Shown piece after piece: positions 26,163 through 36,120 of a stretch of DNA of 64,000 bases. The notes below the pieces were generated by a model, which was not told where the DNA came from, searched no databases, and saw only the letters and a list, made by a program, of their open reading frames with translations. The DNA comes from an uncultured Gammaproteobacteria bacterium (GTDB taxonomy: Bacteria > Pseudomonadota > Gammaproteobacteria > Magnimaribacterales > Magnimaribacteraceae): assembly GCA_913045055.1 (NCBI GenBank), contig CAJWPI010000001.1, positions 1 to 64,000 of the forward strand. The letters run 5' to 3'. The position numbers and the translations under genes were made by a program. The number at the start of each line of letters is the position of its first letter. Within the stretch, counting starts at the first letter, position 1.

Positions 26163-27566
26163 ATGAACAATAAAAAAGAAGATTTCAAAGTAGCAGACCT
26201 CACCTTGGCTGAATGGGGAAGAAAAGAAATATTAATTGCTCAATCTGAAATGCCTGCTTTAATGAAACTAAGATCAATATATTCAGAAAAAAAACCCCTT
26301 AAAGGAGCCAAGATATTAGGCTGTATACATATGACTATACAAACAGCTGTATTAATTGAAACTCTTATATCATTAGGAGCAGAAGTTAGGTGGTCAGGCT
26401 GTAATATTTTTTCTACTCAAGACCACGCAGCAGCAGCTATAGCTGCCGCTGGAATTCCAGTTTTTGCATGGAAAGGCCAAACTGAAGAAGAATTTGAATG
26501 GTGTATTGAGCAAACTATCTTAAAGGACGATAAACCCTGGGATGCCAATATGATCCTAGACGACGGAGGAGACCTTACAGCCATGGCACATCAAAAACAC
26601 CCCTCTATTCTAGATAATGTTCATGGAATAACAGAGGAAACAACTACAGGTGTTGTAAGACTTCATGAAATGATAAAGAAAAATAAATTAAAAGTACCAG
26701 CTATTAATGTAAATGATTCAGTAACAAAATCTAAAAATGATAACAAATATGGAACAAGACATAGCCTTAATGACGGCATTAAAAGAGCTACAGATATGTT
26801 TTTGGCAGGAAGAAAAGCTCTTGTTTTGGGTTATGGAGATGTAGGAAAAGGTTCTGCTCAAAGCCTTAAGCAAGAAGGTATGGTTGTAAGAGTAAGTGAA
26901 ATAGACCCTATTTGTGCCATGCAAGCTTGCATGGATGGATTTGAAGTTGTTTCTCCTTACTTAGACGGAGACAATAAAGACAATGATGAATGCATAAACA
27001 AAGATTTGCTAAAAGACACTGATTTAATAGTTACTGCTACTGGTAACTATAAGGTCTGCGATAGGAATATGCTGAAAGCTCTAAAAAATGGAGCAGTTGT
27101 TTGCAATATAGGTCATTTTGATACTGAAATTGACACTCTATACATGAGAGAAAGTTGGGCTTGGGAAGAAATAAAACCTCAGGTTCATAAAATCTATAGG
27201 GACACACTAGCTGATGAGAGTCCAGAGCTTGAAAGTAAGAATTATATTATATTGTTATCTGAAGGAAGGCTGGTTAATTTGGGCAATGCAACTGGGCATC
27301 CATCTAGGATTATGGATGGTTCTTTTGCAAATCAAGTGCTTGCGCAAATGTATTTATATGAAAAGAAATTTGCTTTGGTCAATGATGAAGAATCAAAAAA
27401 AGAACTTATTAAGATAGAAATATTGCCAAAAAAACTTGATGAAGAGGTTGCTTCTTATATGGTGGAAGGTTTTGGAGGAATAGTTACAAAACTTTCTAAG
27501 GAGCAAGCAGACTACATTAATGTCACGCAAGAAGGACCTTTTAAGTCGGACATATATAAATATTAA
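26163..27566 (+). CDS. ahcY: Adenosylhomocysteinase
   Basis: AhcY hydrolyses S-adenosylhomocysteine, the product inhibitor of SAM methyltransferases, to homocysteine and adenosine. It has [15 protein letters not shown] near the N-terminus, the substrate block [16 protein letters not shown], the NAD-binding [13 protein letters not shown] and the C-terminal YKY ending. At 467 residues it carries the proteobacterial insertion (around [13 protein letters not shown]). No SAH riboswitch fits in the 21-nt gap after metK. Pairing with metK and metF gives a coherent methyl-cycle operon. Confidence 0.97.
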   Translation: MNNKKEDFKVADLTLAEWGRKEILIAQSEMPALMKLRSIYSEKKPLKGAKILGCIHMTIQTAVLIETLISLGAEVRWSGCNIFSTQDHAAAAIAAAGIPVFAWKGQTEEEFEWCIEQTILKDDKPWDANMILDDGGDLTAMAHQKHPSILDNVHGITEETTTGVVRLHEMIKKNKLKVPAINVNDSVTKSKNDNKYGTRHSLNDGIKRATDMFLAGRKALVLGYGDVGKGSAQSLKQEGMVVRVSEIDPICAMQACMDGFEVVSPYLDGDNKDNDECINKDLLKDTDLIVTATGNYKVCDRNMLKALKNGAVVCNIGHFDTEIDTLYMRESWAWEEIKPQVHKIYRDTLADESPELESKNYIILLSEGRLVNLGNATGHPSRIMDGSFANQVLAQMYLYEKKFALVNDEESKKELIKIEILPKKLDEEVASYMVEGFGGIVTKLSKEQADYINVTQEGPFKSDIYKY

Positions 27567-27582
27567 TATCCCTGTTATTCCT

Positions 27583-28422
27583 ATGAAAAAAAAAGTCCAA
27601 AGCCTAAGCTTTGAGTTTTTTCCTCCAAAGACGCCTTTAGGTAAAGAAAAGTTAGAGCTACTTGCAACAAAACTTAGGTTGTATTCCCCAGAATATTTTT
27701 CAGTAACATTTGGAGCTGGAGGATCAACTAAAGACGGAACATTAGAAGCGTGCTTATCTCTTTTGAAAACCAAGATAGAAGTTTGTCCGCATCTTTCTGG
27801 AATTGGCTCTTCAAAGCAAACAGTTAAAGAAATTTTAGACCAATATAAAAATTATAACTTTAAGAGACTGGTGGTCTTAAGGGGTGACTTGCCTTCGGGT
27901 ATAGGAGGAACTGGAGATTTTCCTTATGCAATTAATCTAATTCAATTCATAAAAGAAATCTACAAAGACTATTTTAAAATCGAGGTAGCGGCTTATCCAG
28001 AAATTCACCCAGAAGCTAGTAGTGAGGATAGTGATTTTAAAAATTTTTTAAAAAAAATAGAAGCTGGGGCTTCAGGTGCAATAACGCAGTTTTTCTTTGA
28101 ACCTGAGCCATATTTCCAGTTCATAGAAAAATGCAGAAAAAAAGGCCTAGAAGTTCCTATAGTGCCTGGAATCATGCCAATACATAACTCTAAAGCATTA
28201 ATAAGGATGTCAAAAAATTGTGGTGCCAAAATACCTAAATGGCTTGAAAAAGGTTTGAACCAATATACAAAAGAACAAGATTTAATTAAATTTGGTATAG
28301 AGGCAATAACTGATCTTTGTTCTAAGTTGATAGATTTTGGTATTCCTAGTATCCACTTTTATACTGTAAATCGTGAAGAACCAACTGACTCAATCATTAA
28401 CAATTTAAATTTTAGAAAGTGA
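27583..28422 (+). CDS. metF: 5,10-methylenetetrahydrofolate reductase
   Basis: MetF makes 5-methyl-THF for homocysteine methylation, using FAD and NADH. The family signature SFEFFPPKTPLGKEKL opens the protein; VTFGAGGSTKDGT, RLVVLRGDLP and GAITQFFFEPEPYFQFIEKC follow. The frame is open to 27520, but ATG 27583 gives the expected N-terminus and 279 residues (E. coli 296), leaving 16 nt after ahcY. Its TGA overlaps the GTG start of argH. Confidence 0.95.
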   Translation: MKKKVQSLSFEFFPPKTPLGKEKLELLATKLRLYSPEYFSVTFGAGGSTKDGTLEACLSLLKTKIEVCPHLSGIGSSKQTVKEILDQYKNYNFKRLVVLRGDLPSGIGGTGDFPYAINLIQFIKEIYKDYFKIEVAAYPEIHPEASSEDSDFKNFLKKIEAGASGAITQFFFEPEPYFQFIEKCRKKGLEVPIVPGIMPIHNSKALIRMSKNCGAKIPKWLEKGLNQYTKEQDLIKFGIEAITDLCSKLIDFGIPSIHFYTVNREEPTDSIINNLNFRK

Positions 28423-29831
28423 AAAATAAAAAAAAGAAAGCTCCTAATCCTATGTGGGGAGGAAGATTTGATTTTGGATCAAATAATGTAGCCAAAAAAT
28501 ATACCTCCTCTCTAGATAAAGACAAAAGGTTATTCAAACAGGACATTAAAAGTTCTTTAGCTCATGCCTTGGCTCTTCGTGAAGCTAACCTTATTAACAG
28601 GAAAGAATATTCACAAATTATTAAAGGATTAAATAAGATCTTAAAAGAGATTGAAAATAATAAATTTCACTGGGAAGAAGAGTTAGAAGATATTCATATG
28701 AATATTGAATTCGCATTAGAAAAGAAAATAGGAAGAGCTGCTCAAAAATTACACACAGGAAGGTCTAGAAATGATCAAGTTGTTACTGATCTTAAACTTT
28801 ATTTAATTGAATCTATAAATGAAATAAATTCATTAATAACAAAAACACAAAAATCTCTAGTAAATAAAGCGCTTAAATTCCATAACCAATTAATGCCTGG
28901 ATTTACTCATTTACAACTAGCACAACCAATTACATTTGGACACCATCTGTTAGCCTGGCATGAAATGTTAGAAAGAGATTACGGTAGACTGATTGATAGC
29001 AAAAACAGAATTAGTACACTTCCTTTAGGGTCAGGTGCACTTTCAGGCATTAGATATAATCTAAATAGAAATAAACTAGCCAAAAGATTGCGTTTTAAAG
29101 AAGTTACCAAAAATTCTATTGATGCTGTAAGTGACAGAGACTTTGCTATCGAATTCTTATCTTGTGCTTGTATGCTGGGCTTGCACCTTTCAAGAATGAG
29201 TGAAGAAATAATTATTTGGTCTTCTACTCAATTTGGATATATAGAAATTCCAGAAGAATTTTGTACAGGTTCCTCAATAATGCCACAAAAAAAGAATCCA
29301 GATGTAGTGGAGTTGTTACGTGGAGGCTCTTCTAAGACCATTGCAAATCTCATTGGTATAGTGAGTCTTCTAAAAAACCAACCATTAGCTTACAACAGGG
29401 ATATGCAAGAAGATAAAGGTTTCGTTTTTGAAAGCATTGATTATTGTGTGTCTAGCCTAGAAATCTTCTCTTCTCTTGTAGAAGGTCTGAAAATCAACCG
29501 AAAAAGGATGGAAGAAGATTGTAATCTAGGTCAAATAACGGCAACTGAATTAGCTGATTATCTTGTTCTTAAAGGAGTGCCTTTTCGTCAAGCACACTCC
29601 GTAGTTGGAAAGATAGTAATGTATGCCGACAAAACTAAATTACAGATCTTTGATCTTAGCCTTGAAGAACTTAGAAAGTTTTCCAAGAAAATTGAAAAAG
29701 ATGTATTCTCGTTTCTTTTGCCGTCTGAATCTATTAAATCTAGAAATCTAGTAGGAGGAACAGCTCCTAAACAGGTTTTAAAACAGGCTACAAAAGCAAT
29801 GAAAATGCTTAAAAATAGAAAAAAATCATGA
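28419..29831 (+). CDS. argH: Argininosuccinate lyase
   Basis: ArgH splits argininosuccinate into arginine and fumarate. The fumarase/lyase signature GSSIMPQKKNPD is intact, with MWGGRF at the N-terminus and HTGRSRNDQV and GFTHLQLAQP in the core. Length 470 against 457 in E. coli. It starts with GTG inside the metF stop (GTGA) and ends in ATGA overlapping lptM, so translation is coupled on both sides. Confidence 0.97.
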   Translation: MKNKKKKAPNPMWGGRFDFGSNNVAKKYTSSLDKDKRLFKQDIKSSLAHALALREANLINRKEYSQIIKGLNKILKEIENNKFHWEEELEDIHMNIEFALEKKIGRAAQKLHTGRSRNDQVVTDLKLYLIESINEINSLITKTQKSLVNKALKFHNQLMPGFTHLQLAQPITFGHHLLAWHEMLERDYGRLIDSKNRISTLPLGSGALSGIRYNLNRNKLAKRLRFKEVTKNSIDAVSDRDFAIEFLSCACMLGLHLSRMSEEIIIWSSTQFGYIEIPEEFCTGSSIMPQKKNPDVVELLRGGSSKTIANLIGIVSLLKNQPLAYNRDMQEDKGFVFESIDYCVSSLEIFSSLVEGLKINRKRMEEDCNLGQITATELADYLVLKGVPFRQAHSVVGKIVMYADKTKLQIFDLSLEELRKFSKKIEKDVFSFLLPSESIKSRNLVGGTAPKQVLKQATKAMKMLKNRKKS

Positions 29832-29947
29832 AGTTGAACTATCTGTTAATTCTCTTTTTGATACTTGCTGTGAACATGGGGTGTGGTCAAAAGGGACCAC
29901 TAAAACTTCCTCAACCAATTGATAGCTACAAGACTTTTGGGTTATGA
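29828..29947 (+). CDS. lptM: LPS-assembly lipoprotein LptM (YifL-like)
   Basis: LptM (formerly YifL) is a small lipoprotein that helps the LptDE outer-membrane translocon mature. The 39 residues have a signal peptide (NYLLILFLILAVN), lipobox MGC (Cys19) and then CGQKGPLKLPQP, matching the invariant CGxKGPLYxP core. The start overlaps the argH stop and the end overlaps lysA (ATGA both times). Position before lysA-dapF matches Pseudomonas and E. coli (yifL-dapF). It has no C-terminal extension, so it may be a minimal form. Confidence 0.9.
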   Translation: MKLNYLLILFLILAVNMGCGQKGPLKLPQPIDSYKTFGL

Positions 29948-31179
29948 GTTTTCTTGAAGTAAATAATAGCCTGTGTGTAGAAGGAGTTCCTCTTCTAGAT
30001 ATTGCTAGAGACTATGGAACGCCTGCATATGTTTATTCTTCTTCCCAAATAATAAAAAATTTTGATAATTATTTTTCGTCAATAAGAAAGGATGACAAAA
30101 TTTGTTTTTCCGTAAAGTCTAATTCCAACATACATATCCTTGAATTGCTTGCAAATAAAGGTTCTGGGTTTGACGTGGTTTCATCAGGGGAATTAAGAAA
30201 ATGTCTAATAGCTGGTGGCAAACCTGAAAACATTGTTTTTTCAGGTGTAGGCAAGTCTATAGAAGATATTGAATTGGCGTTAAAAGAAGAAATCTTTTCA
30301 ATTAATATAGAGTCTGAGGCCGAGCTAGATAGAATTATTGAAATTGCTAAAAAGAATGGAGCTATTGCTCAATGTTCTTTTAGGCTAAATCCCGATATAT
30401 CTGCTGGATCACATCCTTTTGTAGAAACAGGGGGGAAATCTTCAAAGTTTGGTCTTTCCAAGACTAATGCTCTGGGGGCAGCAAAAAAAGCAGAGAATTC
30501 AGGTGTTATAAAAATAAAAGGAATAGCCTCTCATGTCGGTTCACAAATTTCTAAGAAAGAAATAGTTATAAAAAATTTAGATTTTTTAATGCAAACTAAA
30601 AAAGACTTTCAAGAGGCCGGAATTATTTTAAACAACATTAATATAGGAGGGGGGTTGGGCATAAGTTATAAAGGAGAAGATCAACTTATTCCATCAGATG
30701 TTCTTAAAGAAGTTGTAGATAAGTTGGCATTAACAAATACCAACTTAATCGTTGAACCAGGAAGAAGTATTGTAGGAAAAGCGGGCATTTTGTTAACCAA
30801 ATTGGAATACTTAAAAAGAACTGAAACTTCAAATTTTGCTATTATAGATGCGGGGATGAACGACCTTATTAGGCCTTCCTTGTACAATGCTTGGCATAAT
30901 ATTAGAACAATTGAAAAAAGCGAAAATTCTAATGAAGAATTTAATATAGTTGGCCCTATATGTGAAAGCGCTGATGTGATGGGAGAGAAAAGAGGCTTGT
31001 CCTTAACCAAGGACTCTATCCTGGCTATACTCGATGCTGGTGCCTATGGTCACGTTATGTCATCAAACTATAACAGCAGACCCAGACCACCAGAAATTCT
31101 TGTTGATGATTGTGAGGTTAGATTAATTAGAAGAAGAGAGTCTTTTCAAGATTTAATTTCAACTCAAACAAATTTGTAA
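29944..31179 (+). CDS. lysA: Diaminopimelate decarboxylase
   Basis: LysA makes lysine from meso-diaminopimelate. It is a PLP enzyme of the alanine racemase fold: the PLP lysine is in ICFSVKSNSNIHIL, HVGSQI and GGGLGI bind the cofactor, and ICESADVMG carries the catalytic Cys. The ADAG-like AILDAGAYG and the SNYNSRPRPPEILV end are typical. Length 411 against 420 in E. coli. It precedes dapF, the enzyme that makes its substrate. Confidence 0.96.
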   Translation: MSFLEVNNSLCVEGVPLLDIARDYGTPAYVYSSSQIIKNFDNYFSSIRKDDKICFSVKSNSNIHILELLANKGSGFDVVSSGELRKCLIAGGKPENIVFSGVGKSIEDIELALKEEIFSINIESEAELDRIIEIAKKNGAIAQCSFRLNPDISAGSHPFVETGGKSSKFGLSKTNALGAAKKAENSGVIKIKGIASHVGSQISKKEIVIKNLDFLMQTKKDFQEAGIILNNINIGGGLGISYKGEDQLIPSDVLKEVVDKLALTNTNLIVEPGRSIVGKAGILLTKLEYLKRTETSNFAIIDAGMNDLIRPSLYNAWHNIRTIEKSENSNEEFNIVGPICESADVMGEKRGLSLTKDSILAILDAGAYGHVMSSNYNSRPRPPEILVDDCEVRLIRRRESFQDLISTQTNL

Positions 31180-31183
31180 TTCT

Positions 31184-32011
31184 ATGGGATTGAGAGCTCA
31201 AAAGTTTTCAGGACTTGGAAATGAGATCCTGATTATTAATCTCATAACTGAAGAAGAAAAGTTTTCTCCCTCTAAGATAAAGCAAATTCAAGATACTAAC
31301 CAAGTAAATTTTGATCAACTCTTAATTATCAGACCACCATCTAAACCTGAAAATGATCTTTGGGTAGATATCTATAATAGAGATGGTTCGGAGGCTGAAA
31401 ACTGTGTTAATGGAGCAAGGTGTCTAGCTAACTATTTAATTAGAAATGACCTGGTGTTTAAAGAAGAGCCTAAAATTGAAACAAAAGGAGGTATTTGGAA
31501 ATTGGGGTCTCATAATAATAAAGAGTATTCTGTTAAATTTGATGCTCCCGAATATAAATCAAAAACTAAAACACCTTCTGATCAAGATACTCAAGGATTT
31601 TTTCAAATAGATATTGAAGGCAAGACATTAGATCTGGGTATAGTTTCTTTAGGGAACCCGCATGCAATTTGTTTCATCACAGATATAAAAAACCAGCCCC
31701 TTGCAATTTGGGGAGAAAAACTTCAATTGAGTGCGTTTTTCCCTGAAGGAGTAAACCTTGGTCTCGCAGAAGTACTTTCAGATAAAAGGATTCTTCTAAG
31801 AGTTTTTGAAAGAGGGGTAGGAGAAACAAAGGCCTGTGGAAGTGGGGCCTGCGCTGCAGTGCTTATAGGACACCACCTTGGTTTAATTGAAGAAAAAACT
31901 GAAGTAGTCTTTAGTGGGGGTAATTTAAACATAGAGTATCATAAAAAAGATGGGTTCTTATTGGCTAGGGGTGAAGTGGAGTTTATTGAAGAGCTCTCTC
32001 TAGAAACATGA
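31184..32011 (+). CDS. dapF: Diaminopimelate epimerase
   Basis: DapF converts LL- to meso-diaminopimelate for peptidoglycan and lysine. The two catalytic cysteines lie in AENCVNGARCLANY and ETKACGSGACAAV. Length 275 against 274 in E. coli. Its TGA overlaps the ATG of the DUF484 gene. Confidence 0.97.
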   Translation: MGLRAQKFSGLGNEILIINLITEEEKFSPSKIKQIQDTNQVNFDQLLIIRPPSKPENDLWVDIYNRDGSEAENCVNGARCLANYLIRNDLVFKEEPKIETKGGIWKLGSHNNKEYSVKFDAPEYKSKTKTPSDQDTQGFFQIDIEGKTLDLGIVSLGNPHAICFITDIKNQPLAIWGEKLQLSAFFPEGVNLGLAEVLSDKRILLRVFERGVGETKACGSGACAAVLIGHHLGLIEEKTEVVFSGGNLNIEYHKKDGFLLARGEVEFIEELSLET

Positions 32012-32682
32012 ACAAAAAATATCAAAATAATTTAAAAAAGAAAGAAGTTGCAGAGTATTTAATCTTAAACCCTGAATTTTTAGTAGATAACCCTGAAGTT
32101 TTAAGTTCTTTAAAGGTTGTTCATGATTCTGGGGCTGCAGTATCTCTTATACAAAAACAAGTTGAAATTCTTAGAGAGAATTACAATACGACCTCAAACA
32201 GTCTTCTAAATTTTCTAGAAGAAGCTAAAAATAATGAAAAGATTTTTGCATTAACTAAGAGATTAACTTTAGACCTGATAAACACCTCAAGGATAGAAGA
32301 GGTTGTTTCAATAACAGAGAAAGCATTTAAAAAAGACTTTCAAGCAACTGATTGTAAGTTTATTTTTTTGGAAGAAAATAAAAAATCTTTACCCAAAAGA
32401 AGAGTAAAAGACCCTGACAAATCTAAATATATTTTAGGTGATTTGATTAAAGAAAATAAAACATACCAAGGAGCATTACAACAGGATCAATCTAATTTCA
32501 TCTTTAATAAAAGCCAAAAGATTGTTGAAGTAATTCTTACACCCCTCTCCTGTCCTGTTGTTAAAGGTTATTTAGCGCTTGGTTCTGATAAGATGGGTAA
32601 ATATGATGAATCTAAAGACAGTCTCTTCCTAGATTTTATAGCAGAAGTAGTAAGCATCCTTATTAATAAACATCTTCAATGA
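32008..32682 (+). CDS. DUF484 family protein
   Basis: This 224-residue protein matches DUF484: the N-terminal VAEYLILNPEFLVDNPEVL, the block VSLIQKQVEILREN and a GAF-like C-terminal half. DUF484 genes sit between dapF and xerC in most gammaproteobacteria (yigA in E. coli), as here, with overlapping starts and stops. The function is unknown. Confidence 0.88.
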   Translation: MNKKYQNNLKKKEVAEYLILNPEFLVDNPEVLSSLKVVHDSGAAVSLIQKQVEILRENYNTTSNSLLNFLEEAKNNEKIFALTKRLTLDLINTSRIEEVVSITEKAFKKDFQATDCKFIFLEENKKSLPKRRVKDPDKSKYILGDLIKENKTYQGALQQDQSNFIFNKSQKIVEVILTPLSCPVVKGYLALGSDKMGKYDESKDSLFLDFIAEVVSILINKHLQ

Positions 32683-33566
32683 TTAACGTTTACATAAACC
32701 AGTTTATTTCCAACCTAAAAGTCGTAAGGAATTTCTCCTTCAACACTATTCATAACTACGATAGAGATTTACAAAAATTAGAAACTTTTTTAAAAGAAAA
32801 TAAAGTAAATTCACTTTCTTCAATAAAAGAATATCATATAAGGGGTCTAATAAATAAAGAAAGAAGAAGGGGGCTTAGTCCGAGAAGCCTTCAACGCTTA
32901 CTTTCTTCTATAAAAAGTTTTTTCCGCTTTCTTGTAGATGAAGGCGAGATAACCATTAACCCTGCCCATAATGTTATTTCACCAAAATCACCATCCATAC
33001 TTCCTAAGGCATTAGATGTGGACCTAGTAAAGAAGCTCCTTGATTTTACTCCGCAAGGATTCTTTGAAATAAGAGATAAAGCAATAGCAGAATTGCTTTA
33101 CTCTTCAGGACTTAGGCTGTCTGAATTATGTAACCTAGATTTACAAGACATTTCAATTAAAGAAAAAATCTGCAGGGTAACTGGAAAAGGAATGAAAATG
33201 CGCGATCTTCCTGTTGGAGAAAAAGCTTTAATTGCTATCAGAGAGTGGCTTATACATAGAAATGAAATTAGTAATTCTAATGGGAAAGCCCTTTTCATAA
33301 ATAATAGAGGTAAAAGAATATCCCCTAGGTCAGTTCAACTAAGACTTGAAAAGCTTAGTAAATTAAGGGGAGTGCCTTTAATACACCCCCATATGCTTAG
33401 GCACTCTTTTGCAAGTCACTTTTTAGAATCAAGTGGAGACCTCCGAGCTGTTCAAGAGATGCTTGGCCATTCTGATATAAGTACTACACAAATATATACA
33501 AAACTAGACTTTCAACATCTAGCAAAAGTCTATGATAAATCTCATCCAAGGGCTAAAAAACATTAA
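32679..33566 (+). CDS. xerC: Tyrosine recombinase XerC
   Basis: XerC with XerD resolves chromosome dimers at dif. It has an N-terminal SAM-like DNA-binding domain (FSFNTIHNYDRDL), and a catalytic domain with Arg in YSSGLRLSEL, Lys in TGKGMKMRDLP, HMLRHSFASHF, and LGHSDISTTQIYT. All catalytic residues are present. Length 295 against 298 in E. coli. Its place after DUF484 identifies it as the housekeeping XerC rather than an island integrase. Confidence 0.95.
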   Translation: MINVYINQFISNLKVVRNFSFNTIHNYDRDLQKLETFLKENKVNSLSSIKEYHIRGLINKERRRGLSPRSLQRLLSSIKSFFRFLVDEGEITINPAHNVISPKSPSILPKALDVDLVKKLLDFTPQGFFEIRDKAIAELLYSSGLRLSELCNLDLQDISIKEKICRVTGKGMKMRDLPVGEKALIAIREWLIHRNEISNSNGKALFINNRGKRISPRSVQLRLEKLSKLRGVPLIHPHMLRHSFASHFLESSGDLRAVQEMLGHSDISTTQIYTKLDFQHLAKVYDKSHPRAKKH

Positions 33567-33572
33567 GAAACA

Positions 33573-34274
33573 GTGACTCTAAAAGTTATATCATTTGATT
33601 TAGACGACACCTTCTGGCCTATATTGCCAGTTGTACTTAGGGCTGAAAAACTTAGCAATAAGTGGCTAATAGAAAATTATCCTGCCATAGAACCATTACT
33701 TAAAAGAGAAGAAATCTATCAAATCAGAGACGAGCTAATTTCAAAAGATTCTTCTTTAAGTTTCCAGTTGTCTAAGTTAAGAAGTTTAATACTTTCTGAA
33801 ATTGCAAAGAGAGCTGGTTACAAGGAACGAGAATCCGAGCAAATTGCTGAAAAATCCTTTGAAATATTCTTTAAAGCAAGGAATGAAGTTAATCTTTATG
33901 ATGGTGTTCAAGAGTGTTTAAAAAAAATAAAGAAGATTTATAGTCTAGGGGTTATAACTAATGGCAATGCAGATCTAAAAATCATTGGTTTAGATCATTT
34001 TTTTGATTTCAATATTTCTGCAGCAGATGCAGAAGCCAGTAAGCCTGATCAAAAGATTTTTAAACAGGCTATAAAGATATCAGGTGCTGAGCCACATGAA
34101 ATTTGTCATGTTGGAGATCATCCAATTAATGATGTTCAGGGCAGTTTAGAGGCGGGAATGAAGGCTATATGGTTTAATGAAAAAAGAATTACTTGGCCTT
34201 TGGGTGGTGTAAAGGGGCACCAAGAAATTAATTCATGGAACGAATTAGAAAGAGTTTTAAATTCTATTACTTAA
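33573..34274 (+). CDS. yigB: HAD-family phosphatase YigB
   Basis: YigB-type HAD phosphatases act in riboflavin synthesis (dephosphorylating 5-amino-6-ribitylamino-uracil phosphate) in E. coli. HAD motif I is SFDLDDTFW, motif II VITNGNAD, and motif IV HVGDHPINDVQG. Start is GTG at 33573, 6 nt after xerC; no ATG precedes motif I. Length 233 (E. coli 238). The 3' end overlaps the facing cytochrome c5 gene by 8 nt. Confidence 0.88.
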   Translation: MTLKVISFDLDDTFWPILPVVLRAEKLSNKWLIENYPAIEPLLKREEIYQIRDELISKDSSLSFQLSKLRSLILSEIAKRAGYKERESEQIAEKSFEIFFKARNEVNLYDGVQECLKKIKKIYSLGVITNGNADLKIIGLDHFFDFNISAADAEASKPDQKIFKQAIKISGAEPHEICHVGDHPINDVQGSLEAGMKAIWFNEKRITWPLGGVKGHQEINSWNELERVLNSIT

Positions 34275-34683
34275 GTGAATCAAGCATATACTGAACAGCT
34301 TCTGTTAATTCTTCGCTAGAGCAGTCCATACACAAGCCCATAGGAGGCATGCCATTTAAGCCGGTTGTTACTGTTTCAACTAGATGGTCTAGATCTTCGT
34401 CTGCTCTCTCTCCCCAACTAAATCTATCTCCAAATTTTGGAGCTCCAGCCAAACCTATTCCATGACAGGTTGCACAAGCGCTTTCATAGATTGCTTTTCC
34501 TGTCCTATTTGTTGCTAAATTTGTAGATTGAGCAGCTGTATTCTCAGCACAATCTTGTCCCTCTATACACACTTGACCAACAGGCAAAATTCTCTTTTTA
34601 ATAGCCTCCTCTGCTTCAGATGAATATGATGCAGAAAGAAAAGAAATAAAAAGAAAAGTAAGAACTAATTTAAAAAAATTCAT
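34267..34683 (-). CDS. Cytochrome c5-type protein, periplasmic
   Basis: A small c-type cytochrome with signal peptide (FFKLVLTFLFISFLSASYS) and one haem site, CATCHG. After it come APKFGDRFSWGER, the Met ligand region GLNGMPPMG, and a second Cys pair (LCMDC) as in cytochrome c5. It likely passes electrons to the terminal oxidase coded downstream. The pre-haem region holds two further Cys (CIEGQDC), perhaps a disulfide. It lies downstream of the flavoprotein gene on the same strand, so they may share an electron route; that is inference. Confidence 0.85.
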   Translation of the reverse strand: MNFFKLVLTFLFISFLSASYSSEAEEAIKKRILPVGQVCIEGQDCAENTAAQSTNLATNRTGKAIYESACATCHGIGLAGAPKFGDRFSWGERADEDLDHLVETVTTGLNGMPPMGLCMDCSSEELTEAVQYMLDSLK

Positions 34684-34734
34684 ATAACCCTATTTTGAAT
34701 GGCGCCATTATAGAATAAGAAAGCCAGACAGTCT

Positions 34735-36120
34735 TCAGCCAAATATTTTTCCTGGATTAAGTATGTTATTCGGATCAAGATTGTTTTTAAGACTCTTCAT
34801 TAAAGCCAGTTCTTCATCAGTTCTGGATATCCCTAGATAGTTTTTTTTCTCTAGACCTATTCCATGTTCAGCAGATACTGAACCTCTAAAAGACCTTAGG
34901 GGTTCGTAAACGCATTCTTCCATTTTGCTTATTGAGCTTGGATCATTTCCTCCAACTGCAGTAATAATATGAAGGTTACAATCTGCAAGGTGACCAAAGA
35001 CAGTACAATGAAAATCTTTCCAATGTTCTGACATTTTCTTTCGCACATCTTTTATATATCCTTCCATACAGTTAATTGGCAAACTTACATCAAATATCTT
35101 AATGGGGCCATATTGATATTGTTGCTCAACATCGTCTCGTATAGCCCACAGCTTTCTTCTATCGCTCTCGCTTTTAGCTATAACAGCATCTGTTATTAAA
35201 TTCTTCTCTAATGCTTTTTCTAATATTAAATTAAAATGTTCAGAATCTTTTGCCTGATCTGATCCAGAATATTCAACCAAAATATAATAGGGGTATTTTT
35301 GGTCTATTGGAGGTTTGTTGATTGCTGGAGGAGAGGTTACTAGTAAATAAAAATCTCTCCACATTACTTCAAATGCAGAAAGGTTTCCTCCAAGCATAGA
35401 GTCAATATGTTTCAGTAATTCTGAAACTTGTTGAAAGGATTCAGCTGCCAACAAAGCTGTATTTTGGCTCAGTGGTTTTTCTTGCAGTCTGAGGACAACT
35501 TTACTGATAATGCCTAAAGTGCCCTCGCTGCCTATGAATAGTTGTTTTAAATCGTATCCAGCGTTATTTTTTAACATCTTGTTCATAGAAGAAATTATCT
35601 TGCCATCTGCCAAAACTGCCTCTAACCCCAGAATTAACTCTCTTGTCATTCCATACCTTATAACTCTATTCCCTCCTGCATTAGTTGAAGCATTTCCTCC
35701 TATCGTACAAGAACCCCTTGCTCCAAGGTCAAGGGGGAAAAACATTCCTTTGGATTCCGCCTCTTCTTGAATTGTCTGTAACTTAACTCCTGCCTGGGCA
35801 GTAAGAGTCCTTCCTGTTACATCTACTTCCTCTATATTAATCATCCTTTCAGAAGAGATAATTACCTCCTCTTCATTTGTTATAGCTGACTCAACTAAAC
35901 CCGTGAGTCCGCCATGAGGAACGATGGGCTGTTTGAATTTATTACAAACTATAAGAATCTTAGATAATTCTTCTGTATTTCTCGGCCTTAAAATTACTTT
36001 AGATTTTATTGGTTCTTCAATCCAAATACCTGCTTTTCTCTCAGTAACTTCTGACCCAAGAAGAATACCCTTTTCTCCAAGCACGCTTGTTACTTCTTTA
36101 ATAAACTTTTCTTCTACCAT
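34735..36120 (-). CDS. FAD-linked oxidase of the GlcD / D-lactate dehydrogenase type
   Basis: A 461-residue flavoprotein with the N-terminal FAD-binding_4 (PCMH) domain (IVPHGGLTGLVESA, GARGSCTIGGNASTNAGG, GSEGTLGII) and C-terminal FAD-oxidase_C domain (VFGHLADCNLHI, SAEHGIGLEKK). Family members oxidise D-2-hydroxyacids (glycolate, D-lactate, D-2-hydroxyglutarate). The substrate cannot be told. It overlaps the SDR gene by 7 nt and is followed by a cytochrome c gene, so it may feed electrons to the respiratory chain. Confidence 0.87.
   Translation of the reverse strand: MVEEKFIKEVTSVLGEKGILLGSEVTERKAGIWIEEPIKSKVILRPRNTEELSKILIVCNKFKQPIVPHGGLTGLVESAITNEEEVIISSERMINIEEVDVTGRTLTAQAGVKLQTIQEEAESKGMFFPLDLGARGSCTIGGNASTNAGGNRVIRYGMTRELILGLEAVLADGKIISSMNKMLKNNAGYDLKQLFIGSEGTLGIISKVVLRLQEKPLSQNTALLAAESFQQVSELLKHIDSMLGGNLSAFEVMWRDFYLLVTSPPAINKPPIDQKYPYYILVEYSGSDQAKDSEHFNLILEKALEKNLITDAVIAKSESDRRKLWAIRDDVEQQYQYGPIKIFDVSLPINCMEGYIKDVRKKMSEHWKDFHCTVFGHLADCNLHIITAVGGNDPSSISKMEECVYEPLRSFRGSVSAEHGIGLEKKNYLGISRTDEELALMKSLKNNLDPNNILNPGKIFG

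Noticed and set aside
27393-27773. 126-codon open frame antisense to ahcY and metF
   Set aside because: It spans two well-supported genes on the other strand; composition is that of a reverse-complement shadow.
32679-33566. Tyrosine recombinase as the integrase of a mobile island
   Set aside because: Its place after dapF-DUF484 and its length identify the housekeeping XerC; no attachment-site repeats are seen.
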